Assembly: GCA_949152435.1 (NCBI GenBank)
Contig: OX424573.1
Span: forward strand, 36,456,887-36,520,886
DNA: 64,000 bases
Direction of reading: 5' to 3'
DNA from: Gastracanthus pulcherrimus
Taxonomy: Eukaryota; Arthropoda; Insecta; Hymenoptera; Pteromalidae
Every line of letters begins with the position of its first letter. Within the stretch, counting starts at the first letter, position 1. The notes below the pieces were generated by a model. The model was given only the letters and a program-made list of their open reading frames with translations, did no database searches and was not told the DNA's origin. Below are positions 23,121 through 35,940 of the stretch, piece after piece. The translations under genes and the position numbers were made by a program.

Positions 23121-25060
23121 GAGTCAGCCTTGAAGATTTAATTTGTTGACCTTCTGAAAAGCTTTGATGTTTTCGCACAATACTGTTATTATGATTATTT
23201 TTATTATAATCAGTGCAGTAACTTTTTAGCGTGAAAATAGTATTTTGGTGTAGTAACGTTTCGAAAGAAAGAGAAATAATTATTTTATGCACGGAATTGT
23301 ATGTATAAATAAGGTAGGTTTTTTTATAATTAAGGTAATATAGGGAATTATGAAAACCAGTAAATCGCGACCTCTTTTAGTAATTGTAACGTATGGAGAG
23401 GTCAAAGTGAATACAAGATTATAATATAACATAATTATAGGTATTTAACCAATTACAAATTCCTTTTGAAATTCAATATATTAATGTACTCATTTGTTTC
23501 AATGTAATTTTATAGCTTATAACGTCTATCTTAAAATTGAAATAAATAAATAATTAGCTAATATATTATTTATATTTATATAAACTAAAAATTATCTTTT
23601 GCATATCAAGAGTATTTTAGTGTTCTTTATAATTATAGATATAGATTGATTCTGCGGATAAATATATAAAACTTAAAAAAATTGTTCAAAATAACCTGCA
23701 ATATTGATGCAAGATTCTTAGAATAAGGGTCTACCGTCTGACATAATACAAATATACACTCGACCACTTAATTGTATAGAGAAAGATCGTAAGTCTTATA
23801 TTTACGATCTAATTTTCACAAGTATTTATAAATAACCGTGTAATTCCAGTTTCTAGTAGTTATTGTTAAACATATTAATTTTTATTATTAAGACAGAAAG
23901 AATACACCTAGTTATCTACTAATCTTTTTCAGTTAGAGAAAATTGTTTTAAAACCCGATTGCAACAGTTATCATCGATTTTCTCGGTTTGAAGGCCAATT
24001 GACTTAACTATATTTTTCCTTGGCATGGAATATGTGTTTTAAAACCATATCTCAGCAATACGACTGAAAAGTAGAAGAGAAAAAAGTAACGATTTCGCAG
24101 AATGAAAATAAAAACAATTAAAGTAATTATCTTAGTGACAATCGGACTGTGAACTTAATTTACGACGTTCGTTTTCTCGTACTGTACGTATGGAAGACTA
24201 TCTGAGTCGTTTTCATTGAATATTACCCATTTCTCGTCAACTCCTATATTTCTATGCGGATATAATAAGTAGCTTTTTACGTGCGTATCTCAGTACTCAC
24301 GGTATTTTTCATTAAAAAGGTGCTACCACCACTTCTGGCAACTCAGGGATAGACGTAACATATTTTTGAAATTAATTTTTAACCTATTTTTTACGAAACC
24401 ATTTATTATTCTCGCGAATCATATTTTATAATATTTTTTTCTATAAAACATAATTTTCAATGTTCATGATTTTGATGAAATATTTTAAGTATTCGTTGAA
24501 ATAAAATGAACAATGAATATTACTCTCATCACTTACCGTTTCAAATTACTTGTTAAATACTGATACCCGACTTTTGACATACCCTGACATACCCTGACAT
24601 ACCTTCTGATATAAAGTACTATTATCAAAATTTTAAAGTTATAATCAAATGGTTATTGTTAATTATCACGTTACACATAGTATTATTGATACGTTTATAG
24701 GTATGTATTTGCTAATAAATATTGTATATTATATAATTACTTACTGGTGTTACACCCATTACTGAGAGTAAGGTTGCATTAATTTTCATCTGAATATTAT
24801 TTATTTAAATTATTATTTAAAACTTTAGCGAAGAAGCTATTTTCTTTACCAATAACGCGTTGTAAACTACTTTTTTGTGTAGATTTAAATGATATTTTAA
24901 TCAAAGCAGATTCCAAATGCGCGTATTGCCAGTAATGGAGTTACTGCCAACAGTTGCGGTAATTTATACTCTATATATTCGTACAATTAGCAGAGAAAGT
25001 TAGGAGTTGTAGAAATTCCCTATCGCATGCGCATCTCATTGTATCTCAACTCTAATTAAT
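23121..25060. other. AT-rich spacer with a small tandem repeat and a hairpin
   Basis: Mostly featureless. It contains three copies of TGACATACCC at about 24575-24604 and a 9 bp hairpin (AGATCGTAA with TTACGATCT) at 23784-23810. Confidence 0.5.
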
Positions 25061-25490
25061 CTTTCCACCTCGCATTTTGACAATACCCTTAGCCCCCTCA
25101 GGACTCTACACGAAATACGTAGCACTGATCTTCCGTTCTTCTCGTACCTACCTTCTTCTTTTTTCACGTTACACTCCCATTCGCTCGTCAAAGAAGCTGC
25201 GAGGAGGCCCGCGCTCGTTTATATTTTTACAGCATAATCCTGGCTACTTAGTCTTCCGTAATTTACCGACTTGTATAAGCCATGTCAAATTAGGATAAAC
25301 CCGTTGTTGCGTCGGCCAATGAAAATGTTGCGCATTTGCGCCAAGCGCGCGCGAGCTCGCTCTGCCTCTTCGATGATTTATCGTTAGAGCCGCGGCCGTT
25401 GCCGTCGAAGATGCGCGCGCGCGCGCTCGGCTCGTTCCAAAGCGATTTGTATGCGCGCGTAATCGACTTTTTATTCACCTTGTATACGCA
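25061..25490. other. CpG-rich block; candidate regulatory region
   Basis: CpG-rich with CGCGCGCG alternation near 25412. No supported coding frame. Confidence 0.3.
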
Positions 25491-26150
25491 CAGCGCAACT
25501 TTACATAAATCATAACCGAATTAGGAGGTTCACTTTTTATTGTGGAAAATTTTTTATTGAATGTTTATACGTCGGGGTACTGTGTTACGCGCGTCTGTTT
25601 GCGATGCGTGAACAAACAATTTGGATATGTAAGATATTACGATAACGAGGTCAGCATTGGGTTCGAGAGTCGGGAATTTTGCTGAAACTTGAGAAGGGAG
25701 TTTTATACTCAGAATAAAGAAAGTTGGAATTTTAGTTTTTCTGAGCTGAATTTAGTCTTAGATCCTAAATGTTCCATTGTATCCAGAAAGTAATTTACTA
25801 TTTGTTACCCTCTAAACTTTTTGCAGTGAAAATCCTACTCCAGTAAAACTGTGTTTTCACAATTTTGGAGTAAACTTCGAACAAAAATTAATAAATAGAA
25901 TGTATAAAGTATAATAATATGTATTCGTGACGTAAAACAAGTACATTTTTTAATTTGTTTCAAAGTTTTGCGTGATTGGAAATTATGAAAAAAAAAACTA
26001 TTTAAAAAAGTTAATTGTTTGCTATATCTAATTTAAGCTCATTTTTCTGTAAAAATCAATCGTGTAGAAATTTGTAATCAAGTGAGATATTAACTTGTTT
26101 GATGTCAGAAATTAATGCTTTTACTTCCTACATTTTATCGATTATTTTTT
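25491..26150. other. AT-rich spacer
   Basis: No gene or repeat recognised. Confidence 0.4.
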
Positions 26151-26157
26151 TTCTGAT

Positions 26158-26480
26158 ATGCCTCATCTCTACTGGCAGTTCAATAGAGAGGCTATTGAAG
26201 TGAGCTTCACTACATATGAGTTTTTAATCGTCCGCATGCAGCCGAATTGATTTCTTTCTTGCTCTTCGTTGTTATTACTGACTTTCTAGGCTTATCTGTC
26301 TGCTTAAAACTGCTGGTGGTGAGATAACCGGATACTTTTTGTATATACATGAATACGAAAAATGATTTGCTATATTATAACAACGGCCAACTTCACAACG
26401 AACTTTAAGAAATTTTGTCCAGCTACACCAAAGCTCAGTTCAATAGCGTCTCTATTTAACTGCTAATGAAGGCGAGGCAT
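26158..26480. mobile_element. 323 bp MITE with ~50 bp terminal inverted repeats
   Basis: The left arm (26158-26207) starts ATGCCTCATCTCTACTGGCA. The inverted right arm (26431-26480) starts ATGCCTCGCCTTCATTAGCA. They converge again at AATAGAGA[G/C]GCTATTGAA and end TGAGCTT. Identity is roughly 80 percent over 50 bp. The interior is non-coding. No unambiguous target duplication was found, so the superfamily is not assigned. Confidence 0.75.
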
Positions 26481-29100
26481 TAGAAATTCTACGAGCAGTT
26501 ACTTCTTAAGATATTTATTGTTATACCAACATTCATTTTTTTATGAAATTCTACTTTTTAATAAAGTTACTTTGAGTATGAAATTCACTCTTGATTTTTA
26601 TAGCACAATCCAGGACAAGCTTCCACGATGATCTCTTTGCATAAAGTATATAGACTATGTGAATTTAGTTTTTATTATAATTAGAAAATGATCTATCAAT
26701 TCCAAAATGTATTGAACAGAGTAAATATATTGAAAAACATTAAGGTGCTTATTTTCTAAAATTAATTGATTTGATTTTATTCTGAAATGTTAAGCAAAAT
26801 TAATATTTACGTTGTTAAGTATTATCTTTTGAATTGCAGAGCCATTTACTGTCTATTTACTGACTTATATTCACTTAAAATTTCGTCTTTTTCGTACCAT
26901 TAGTATAAAATAATGGCGTTTCTCTTAAAAAGATTACCAATGGGATACAAATTTGATCACTGCCACCAAACAGCATTCGACAAAATGTTAAAAATTACAA
27001 CAAAAATAAATTGAGTAGTTTGTACAGAAGTATATAATTAATCCAAAACATTAAATTTAGCACGATACAAGAAATTTAGCATGAGTTGAGGTTAGAGTGA
27101 AAGTAATCTAATCAAATTAGTGCCTAAAATTAATTCTCTATCATCAGTAAGCAAAAGATTAATTACGTAAACTACGTACAAATTTAAAATAATTTAACAA
27201 ATAACTTATTTAGATATACACAATGATTAAATTTCAATGTACAAAAAAAGCATTGTTATTTCGACTAGTGTAGTTGTGAAATAACTGAAAATAGTTATTA
27301 AAAAAAACTAAAGTTATATTTGTTATAATTTAAGTCTAGATCGTATTTATAAAATACACTGTATTCTTTATACAATCGATGGTATATTTGACATTCGCTT
27401 TTAAATTTTTCAGAAGATTTAGGCTATTCACGATAACATGACTAATAACTGATTCTATAATCTGCAAATTCTCTACTTTCCTTTAATAAACTTATCAGGT
27501 GATAGATAATTAATTCCTGGTTGGCTATTTAGTTCGGATATGTTTGATAGATTGTACGAACAAGCAAACTACGTATACGGAAACGTTAATGGATTATGAC
27601 CATCATAATGGTCGAATGTGCATTCGAGAATCAAAAGCGATCAAGTATCAAATTGAATTCACCGTAGCATTGTTTCTATGAAGCTTATATAGATATATGC
27701 AACGAAAAATTAAGGCCAGACATCAAGACTACTTAATTGAAATTGCACTAAAAGCTTCGCATGTTTCATTAAACTAAACGTAAATAGCTAAACTGATCTT
27801 AATGTAATATAATTTTGATTTGTGAATATTGTCGTACATAATAGTGAATGAATTAAATACGTTTTGTTTATTCTTGAAAATGAACAATATTTATCATTTT
27901 TCAAATGCATAAAATAAAGGAAAATGGAAGTTATTTTATACAGAAATTAAAATTATTAGTGTCATATTTCAGTCGTTTCTCGAGCTTTCGCATGCTCCTT
28001 TAATAACATTTTACATAATTATTCGATATAACTGCAATATCATATTTCAATGCTCTGATGAATACCATTATATACTTTGATATAACTAGCCGTATTAGAT
28101 TAGAGTAAATGGAGTACTATTTTTTAACAGGTATTTGGAATAATAGATTCAATTTCTACCAAATTAATAATTGAAGTTTAAAATAATATTCATAATACCC
28201 GAAGGCAACGAAATAAAACATTTAAATAAAAGTTGTCGATTTATAACCCTCAAAGCTTTCCCAAAAATGTGAAAATACAGTCACTGCAGGAGTGAGATTT
28301 ACGCAGAATATGATTCTTATACTAGAATCCTTATCAGAATCCTTGCGACAAACATACAAATATTGTTTAATAAATTAAAGGTTATGCTACAATCATTCCT
28401 CTACAACCATACAGCTAGGCCCTCTGCGGATTCATTTAGATTTCTTACGGTCTGGCGAGTGCATCTATAACTTATATTATATTTCTGGCATACGCAAGTT
28501 ATAAACTTTGCAGGCAACATATTATTTATATGGATATATACATTATAATAATATATTATAAAAATTATATAATATAAAAATGATATATTATAATATTCGA
28601 TTTTAGTTTCATTTGTTGAATAAGCTTGTAATTTTTAACATTTTGACTGTATTTTAACAGTTCTTGAATTTGCTTTCTGGAATTAATAAATCGATACTGT
28701 AAGTTTTTGGAATTAACAGAAGATTACTTAAAAAAGTTTAAATTACAAATTCACTATTGATAAAAATGTTAAAAAATCATTTAATGCTTAAAATTTTCTA
28801 AACAAATAAATTAGCTCTTTGATTAAAATTCTGAAAACCCAAGTAGTGCTTTAAAGTTCTTTTCTTTTAAAATTATTACTCGATCCCTCCCTCAATACAA
28901 TTTTTTCTTCACTTAATTCAGGATTCAAGGAATAGCTACACTTTAAAAAGGACATAAAACAATTTTCAATTATTTTATCAGTTTCACCTCCTTCCAGCTT
29001 ACAATAACGTCACCACAAAAGTCATAAATTTTATACCAGCGAACACAAACTAAAGCTCAGCGTGCATACTTTTCTTACCTCCACCTCCTCATAATTAAAT
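26481..29100. other. Long AT-rich spacer
   Basis: No gene or large repeat is seen. Two adjacent short palindromes lie at 27598-27627 (GACCAT/ATGGTC and TCGAATG/CATTCGA). Confidence 0.45.
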
Positions 29101-29238
29101 CACAGTGCACCGCTTGAAAAGAAAAACACAAAAAAACCAAAAGACAAAAAATCCGTTTGTTCAAAAGCCTCGAATCTCACGCGCAGCGAACTCATTACAC
29201 ACAAAGAGCGCTGCACGGTGCACACATGCCTCGAGGCT

Positions 29239-29284
<46 letters not shown>

Positions 29285-29700
29285 GCCTGGGCAAAAGTAA
29301 TCGCGCGCGCGCGCCGATCGGCCCCCTTTTCTTGATACAACAACTGCACGACTTCGCGAAAACTGGCAGCGAAGCAATTAGCGCGCTCGAAACTCCCTGG
29401 CGGCGCAGCCTCTTGCCCCCCCCCCCCCCCTGCTCCATGGGCGCGCTGCAGCGGGCCGAGAAAAGTGGAGAAAGAAAATCCGAGCTTGAACGGGGCCACG
29501 AAAGGAAAACAGACCCGCGGCGTCGGTGGTGGATTTTCGCCCTGCTGAAGTTTCTCGGCTTCGGCAATATTGTGCACGGGAGAGAGGTGCACCTGCTTCG
29601 CGAATTTCCGCGCTCTTTTGCGCGGAGGTGTTTGACAGCGACGGAGGATAGGGGCAGAATAGGGGAGAGCAGAGGAGTCGAAGTCACTTTAGCGAAAGTG
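29101..29700. other. CpG-rich block with TC tract and C15 run; candidate regulatory region
   Basis: Frames of up to 195 codons open on both strands and pass through the TC tract and the C run, producing SLSLSL or REREREr-type low complexity. No domain is recognisable. A promoter, enhancer or 5' exon is possible but unproven. Confidence 0.35.
29241..29282. repeat. (TC)21 microsatellite
   Basis: Uninterrupted TC array; GAGAG on the minus strand. Confidence 0.97.
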
Positions 29701-29798
29701 CTGATATTTCTAATATCAACATATTTTAATAATTTGGGTAAGTTGCATAGTTAATTTAAAGTTTTATATAGGTATGAGCTACGCATTTAACGTGTGTT

Positions 29799-30229
29799 AT
29801 ATCGATGGGTACTAAGAGAAAAGACTTATCTGACGCGTTACGATTAGAAAAGACCTATCTCACGCGTTACGTTAGAAAATACCTATCTTGCGCGTTACGA
29901 TTAGAAACAGACTATCTCTTTTGAGGTTATTTCTTACACTAACTTTGAGGACATATAATTATTATAAGGTAATTTCAATTATAACTTTTATTTACTTTTT
30001 AATACTACTGATGTAAGATTATCATCTTCACGTCATTAAAAGTAAGGTGTCAAATCATTTTATAACAAATTTTCAGCACTGAATAGAGTCTACAAAATAA
30101 CCTCAAAAGAGATAGTCCGTTTGTAATCGAAACGCGCAAGATAGGTCTTTTCTAATCGTAACGCGTGAGATAGGTATTTTCTAATCGTAACGCGTAAGAT
30201 AAGTCTTTTCTCTTAGGATCCATCGATAT
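29799..30229. mobile_element. ~430 bp foldback element with 30 bp repeats inside each arm
   Basis: The arms (29799-29932 and 30096-30229, about 134 bp each) are inverted copies starting ATATCGATGG and ending near AGAGATAGTC..GAGGTTATTT. Each arm contains about three head-to-tail copies of a 29-30 bp unit containing GACCTATCTCACGCGTTACG, varying at a few positions (GACTTATCTGACGC, TACCTATCTTGCGC). A TA lies at 29800-29801 and 30227-30228 and could be a target duplication or part of the end. The 163 bp core is AT-rich. Reiterated subterminal repeats are known transposase-binding layouts in several DNA transposon families; that role here is inferred. Confidence 0.85.
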
Positions 30230-30234
30230 GTAAA

Positions 30235-32150
30235 AGTGTCATCGCTTCAAAATCAAATGCACTGGTGCCAATAGAAAAACCATTTTGACAAATGTTTAAC
30301 TATCAGCTACAATATTTTTATCCGTGTAAAATCTATTTGATTATCAAAATAGGAATAGAACATCTAGTACCTACACTTGCAAAGAGCGTGTGTAAAACTT
30401 CTTTTAATGAACGAGATGAAAATAAATAATTTTTTTAAACTTTAAATTAGTTATACCATATTTAATTACGGCATGGAATGAAGTTTATAAACACTGTTAT
30501 TTTCTTTAAAATAAGGATGACTACAGTATTACTCTGGAGTTATAGTAATTACTACGCTCTACCCTTTTCATGTATAGGTGTGTATATTATATACTGTGTA
30601 TACCGTGGATATACTATAGGAAATGGAAATAGAGCGGAGAAAGTACAAGATCGATATGTCAATGTACTTTTGAAAAGATGAAAGACTGGTCGATTTTCGA
30701 AGATTCTTTAAAAGCCAAAAATAACCATTACTTTTAATGAAAGTCGTCTTCAATATTAGAAAATTCGGTTTTTCAGGCATAACAAATTTTGTGAAATTTT
30801 TATCCGTATTTATAAAATTACTTATCTGTTTCTTAAATTTGGATTTAACATCATTAAAGAAACGATAACAAATTTTTCTCAATAGGAATGGAAAAATTAT
30901 TCAAATAACCGAAAATCGCTTTTCGACGTCTCGTAAAAGTCAGCGATGACAGGCAGTTAAATACTTTCTAGACGTATCAAAATTATGACCATTTTCCGGT
31001 TTATGTTAATCTTCAATACAGGCATCGCAACCGGCATTTGTTGTACAAAAATTACTTTTGTATTCGGTCGTGATGTATACCAGAATTTTAATAGATTCTT
31101 ACTGTTTAGTATAAATATAATATTAATATATCAGTTAACTAGGTACTTTATAGGTACACACTTCATAAATAATATTCTATTTATTAAACAATTCGGTCTA
31201 TCGTGTAATTTCATTGACGAATATGAAATAATGTTAGTAAAATTAATAAATAAGAAAGATGTTCTTATACAATTCTCAGTCTTAGAAAATACCATCAACT
31301 TTGCAGTAGGAATGGTTCTCGACAAAATTCGGTTCAGCTGTTAAAAATTGAGTTAGCCAGCGTGTGTGTCGTACAAAGTACAAGCGAAAAATCGTCTCGA
31401 CATCGTAAGAATTACTATAGCGATGGTATACATCTTCTACTAAGGATCTTAAAAGGCACCTCGCGAGGTCTTACAAATTTCGTTACCAAATTCCTTTCCA
31501 ATTTTAAATACGATGAAAAGATAAAATAATCTTCAATTGATACATTTGTATAAATTGATACATAAATATTATAAATAGTATTGACACTTTCTATAATGCC
31601 ATTTGAATAAAATAGTGTTCTGTCGGAAGTTCTTGTAGTAAAATTTTCACAAAAAATGAGTTTAGTCGTCGTTTTGTACTATTTTTACTTAATGATATAG
31701 TTCACAATTATGAACAGTTTTCGGTACTCATATTACTAAAAACTTACTGTACTTTTTATTAAATTTCCTTCTTTTTCATTTTATATAAAAGAACTACCGA
31801 AATAGGAAAAAAGTAGAATATGCATACAGCTCGCCAGCCAAGTCAAACATTCGCGTACACATATATACATACCGGTACTGCTACATCATGTATATATTGG
31901 CCAATCCTCAAATATTACGTATTGCGGATCGATAACTTTTATTACTTGTAAACCTTTAATCGTCTTAAAAAAAGTTTATGAATTCTGACAAATTTCAATT
32001 ATGTACTTCATAGTTATTTATATAAATATATATTTTTTTAAAATATGATATTCTGAAAGTAAACGTGTTCAGAAATTATAATCCTATATCTAAAATACTC
32101 GTCGATTTGATTACTTAGGAATTTGAGTGCAAAATTCACAATTAGCCAAG
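30235..32150. other. AT-rich spacer
   Basis: AT-rich. A 119-codon plus-strand frame (30985-31344) has no recognisable domain and typical AT-rich composition (I, F, N, L), so it is not called as a gene. Confidence 0.45.
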
Positions 32151-32154
32151 TTTA

Positions 32155-32505
32155 TAGTACTGGTTACTAAGAATGTACTTTGAATATACAGTGCAAAAAG
32201 AGTATAACTGAATATTTCTACTAACAATAACTATAGAAATATTTAGTAACATATACTAAAAAAGAATATAATATTTACAATATTTTTTTTATAACTAAAA
32301 AATTTAGTAAAATTTTTTATTCTAGTTTGTGAAAAGATAAATTTACTAGAAATTACACTCCGATTTATAATTTTAAAGTTACTTGAAAAAATAATTTTTG
32401 TTTACTAAATATATTTGTTAAGCATAACTAAAAAAATAGTTAACTTTACTAGAAAATTGGTAGCCCTAACTGGAATGAGTTATACTAGAGTGTTTAGTAA
32501 CCGTT
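32155..32505. repeat. Possible degenerate TIR element rich in TTTAGTAA/TTACTAAA words
   Basis: GGTTACTAAGAATGTAC at about 32162 faces an inverted GGTTACTAAACACTC at about 32489-32503. At least five further TTTAGTAA, TTTACTA or AACTAAA words lie between. The terminal match is only about 10 bp and AT richness inflates such matches. Confidence 0.25.
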
Positions 32506-32584
32506 GCCAATCACTTTGTTCTTGGTGTATTAAGCTCTTTCAAAGAACAAGTGTGCTTCTTTCGAAAACTAAGAATTCTCTTGG

Positions 32585-32745
32585 AAAAATCTCAGGACCG
32601 ACTTTTGGATCTATAAAAAGTACCCGCATCTAGTTTAGTCACGTTTATCCGTGCGGATAAATATCGGTATCAAATAGAACTTCTCTAAAGTACACGTGTG
32701 TGCTTTTGCAAGTAATCGATTGCGATAGGCTCAAGTATCATCGAA
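32585..32745. repeat. Third copy of the dispersed ~200 bp repeat
   Basis: AAAAAGTACCCGCATCTAGTTT, then CGGTATCAAATAGAACTTCT, then GTGTGCTTTTGCAAG, then CGATTGCGATAGGC match in order the copies at 16688-16980. It directly abuts a CpG-rich block on its right. Confidence 0.6.
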
Positions 32746-34560
32746 ATTCGTGTGTTTCAGAGACGCTGGCGTTTTCGGCTCTGCACGCCCAGAAATTCGC
32801 AAAAGGGAGCAAAAGAGAAAAGCTGCGACACTGGGCTCGGACGAAAGAGGCGCGCGCGAATGCCGAGAGCATAAAGAGCCGAGAGTATATAGAAGAAACA
32901 CAGCCGGAATAATATACAAGGAGGAGAGGTATATATACGGGAGACGAATTCCCCCGTCTCTAGCAAATTGCAACTCTGTCGAAATTATCAGCGCTACGGA
33001 TCGCGGCTTTAAAGAAGAATGCGACACATTGTTAGCGCGAGCGAGAGAGACAGAGAGAGAGAGAGAGGCTCGCTCGACACATACCCTCGCATATACGCGG
33101 GGCGCGCGTTTATATTATAAGGGAGCCGTTTAGAGCCTGTTCTCTCTCTTTCTCTCTCCAAAGCCTATGCCATATACAGGAGGGAGAGAGAGAGAGAGAC
33201 GGAGGCGAAGTTGAGGTATCTCTCATTGCATCGCTCGACGCGCAGAGCTCGCTCCCTATGCCTCGAGAGCCGCGAGATAACATCTCTCCGCGAGAAACCC
33301 GGGATGTGTGCTGCAGTGGAACTACTAGCTGCTGCTGCAGCATCAGCCTCGTCGTCGTCGCTTCGACGACACAGAATGAGAGAGAGAGAGAAAGAGGGGG
33401 GGAGCATAGAGAAGGGACACCTTACAATGCCGGAGATAGAGAGCCATTCGAAATAAATAGTCATTCGATACCCTGAGAATTCTATTTCTGAAACGGCGGA
33501 ACTGTTTTGTGGCGACGACAATGACAACGACGACAGCGACACACCAGAGAGAGAGAGAGAGAGAGAGAGAAAGAAGGATAGAGACAGAGTTCAAGAGGGG
33601 GATGCTGCTACCTATCTCTCTCTCTCTCTCTCTTTCTCTGTGTAATACCGCGGAATCTCTACTGCGACGAGAAAGAGAGGGACAGAGAGCTCGCGGCGAT
33701 TTAACGGTTCCGAGGAGAAAAAGGACACTACTGCGGGTAGGTATACCTATATACCGTCTGCTGCTGGGCATCTTGTATAACCCGCGTCGATTTAGTCGGA
33801 GGAAATCGACGTGGCTCGTGGGCGCGGATGAAAGGAAGTTGACAAAAAAGAGAGAAGATTGTCCCTCTCCGTCTGTCTCCTTCTTTCGGTCTTTTTAAGT
33901 TTCGAGCGAGCGAGCGAGAGATCGGTATATATACGAGAATCGCGCGGTATACCGTTGACGATTCGGCCCGGGGACAACAGATACGATGTTTATCGGTCGC
34001 ATGCCGTATATATATATACGTGTACGTAGTTTTCAGACATTCGGATGGAATTGCGGAAAAAGGTGCGGATTCGTCCTTTTCTCTTGTTCTCTGTGTGCCG
34101 CACACCGGGACCTTTGTTCGGCAAATCGCTCTTGGATTTTTGTTCTAATCCAGTCGACGGCTGCGCTGCTAAGATTTGACCGGAGTTTTCCTTTCCGTTT
34201 CTTTTCTCTTTGCGCGGTGCTTTCTTTTTTGTTATCCACTGCGTTTTTCTCCTTTATTGCACTCGCTCGAGTGTACACGTCGTCGATCCACTATCGTTTT
34301 TCCTTCTTCTGCTTTTTTTTTAGTTCCGCTCGAAGATGTCTGGATCGTCCGGCGGACCTGAAGGAACTTCACTTACGTTTTCTTATCGACGGTTTTTTTT
34401 GCGCTTCGTGCCAAGATTTGTCGGTGTTTCGGTGTGAGATGATGGGCCATGGCGATGGCGAGACTGCGGGAGCTGCGAAAGCTTTGCATATCATTAGCGC
34501 GTCGAGATTTTTTCATTTAATCAGCAAACAGTGCAGCATAGTACTGTGAAACTTGGTCTT
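32746..34560. other. Largest CpG-rich block, with many GA/TC tracts; candidate promoter or enhancer cluster
   Basis: 1.8 kb of CpG-rich DNA with GA or TC arrays at about 33053-33067, 33185-33199, 33374-33390, 33546-33570 and 33614-33633. Frames overlap on both strands throughout; the longest is 187 codons (33986-34549), rich in F, S, C and R with no known domain. After about 33985 the plus strand is pyrimidine-rich. An untranslated exon, promoter or enhancer would all fit. I see no feature that decides. Confidence 0.4.
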
Positions 34561-35500
34561 TTTGGAGAATCGAGATGAAGGAGTAATTTATTAAAGCTTG
34601 GTATGCTTCATTATTTTACTATAAGTCGAATGTTCTAATTTTTACTCGTTTAAGCTTCCACATAAAAAGATGGAAAAAAGTTAATCCGATATGTAAGTGC
34701 TTAAAAAAGAAATGGATTAAAGTAAAGCGCTTGAATGTAGGTCAACATTTTTAAGATTCACTTCAGATTTTAATGTTTTAGTCGATTTCTTTTTTAAACT
34801 TTTGAATGCTTTAAGTTTACTATATCAATCAAGAAAATATATTAAATATTTTTAAAGCCTACGTTTTGGAAAGCGTCTCTATGATTAACTTTGCTTATCT
34901 CTAATGATGCTAAATGAAAACTCGTACTAAATTATATATTTTCAAGCACAATGTATCGATATTTCAGGTAAACATTGAACACTTGGTTATAAAAATATGA
35001 AGTGGATGGAAATTGAGACATTTACCTTATAATGATCGTCTGATTGATTTATTTAATTATTTATGAAACATGCTAAAACGAATTACGCTACAAACGACAA
35101 GTGAAAAGGAAGCATGTCCGACAAATCGATTATTATACATCTGGAGATACATTACCGTCCGATTAAAATAACTAAATTATAGATTGAAATTCACATGAAA
35201 AATTAATTAAGTAACATTAGATTCATTAGATTAAGAATGGTATACTTCTTTTTAATCTACGGAATATAACATACGTATTATTGATTACCTTGCGTCTAGA
35301 CGAAAATATGAATTCTTAATAATATTATAATTTTTTGCATTTATCACTCATACATATACACACATTGTTGAAGGAAATTCCAAGTAGGTATACTTTACAA
35401 TGAAATATTTAGTTCTAGGCACAGTGTAGTATAGATAATGTCAAGATCTACAGCTGTATATTTTAATTAAAAATGAGTGTCTTTGGTATATATTTGGTAT
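34561..35500. other. AT-rich spacer
   Basis: Non-coding. A segment near 34731 (TTGAATGTAGGTCAACATTT) resembles the end of a putative insertion inside the retrotransposon relic (about 39027). Confidence 0.4.
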
Positions 35501-35940
35501 ATATACGTGTCTAGACGAGACATAATTGCCCGACGTACGTGATTCGAATACATATACTTTTAATTTCTCTCGCCGAGCGCTGTCCTAGCGAGTCAGAAAA
35601 ATTTATAATTGGACTTTTCGTGCATCTGAGAGAGACGGAGATCCGAGGCGTATAAGACGCGAGGGAGGCAGAGCTCAGTCGAAGGGTTAATTGAATTATT
35701 TCAATTAACTGATTACATTCGTTACACACGACCTTGCGGACATTAAGCGCGATTTTTATCGCCCGTGGTATGGTCGCTCGCCGCCGGAAGCAATTATGCG
35801 AGTCGGTGTAATGACTTTTCTACGTAACAATGCGCCGTCGTCGCGGTCGAACGAACGAATTAAAAATTATGCCGCTTTTCACGCTGATTATTCGAAGGGA
35901 AAACCGTCTTCGCACACGCGTGTTACGAAAAATACATTGT
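35501..35940. promoter_or_regulatory. CpG-rich block with a palindromic homeodomain-like site; candidate enhancer
   Basis: At 35687-35708 TTAATTGA and TCAATTAA form an 8+8 bp inverted repeat separated by ATTATT. This is the arrangement of a paired homeodomain dimer site with TAAT half-sites, followed by CTGATTACATTCGTTAC. The surrounding CpG-rich DNA also has AGCGCGATTTTTATCGC (about 35746). No coding frame of note. Enhancer function is inferred from motif architecture only. Confidence 0.4.

Noticed and set aside
29100..29687. 195-codon minus-strand open frame
   Set aside because: It passes through a TC array and a C15 run, and opposite-strand frames are equally open.
30985..31344. 119-codon AT-rich frame with hydrophobic residues
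   Set aside because: Composition is what AT-rich random sequence gives. No domain and no homologous relic such as a transposase is recognisable.
33986..34549. 187-codon plus-strand open frame rich in F, S and C
   Set aside because: It lies in a pyrimidine-rich stretch with no recognisable domain or signal of codon bias. It could be part of an exon, but the sequence does not show it.
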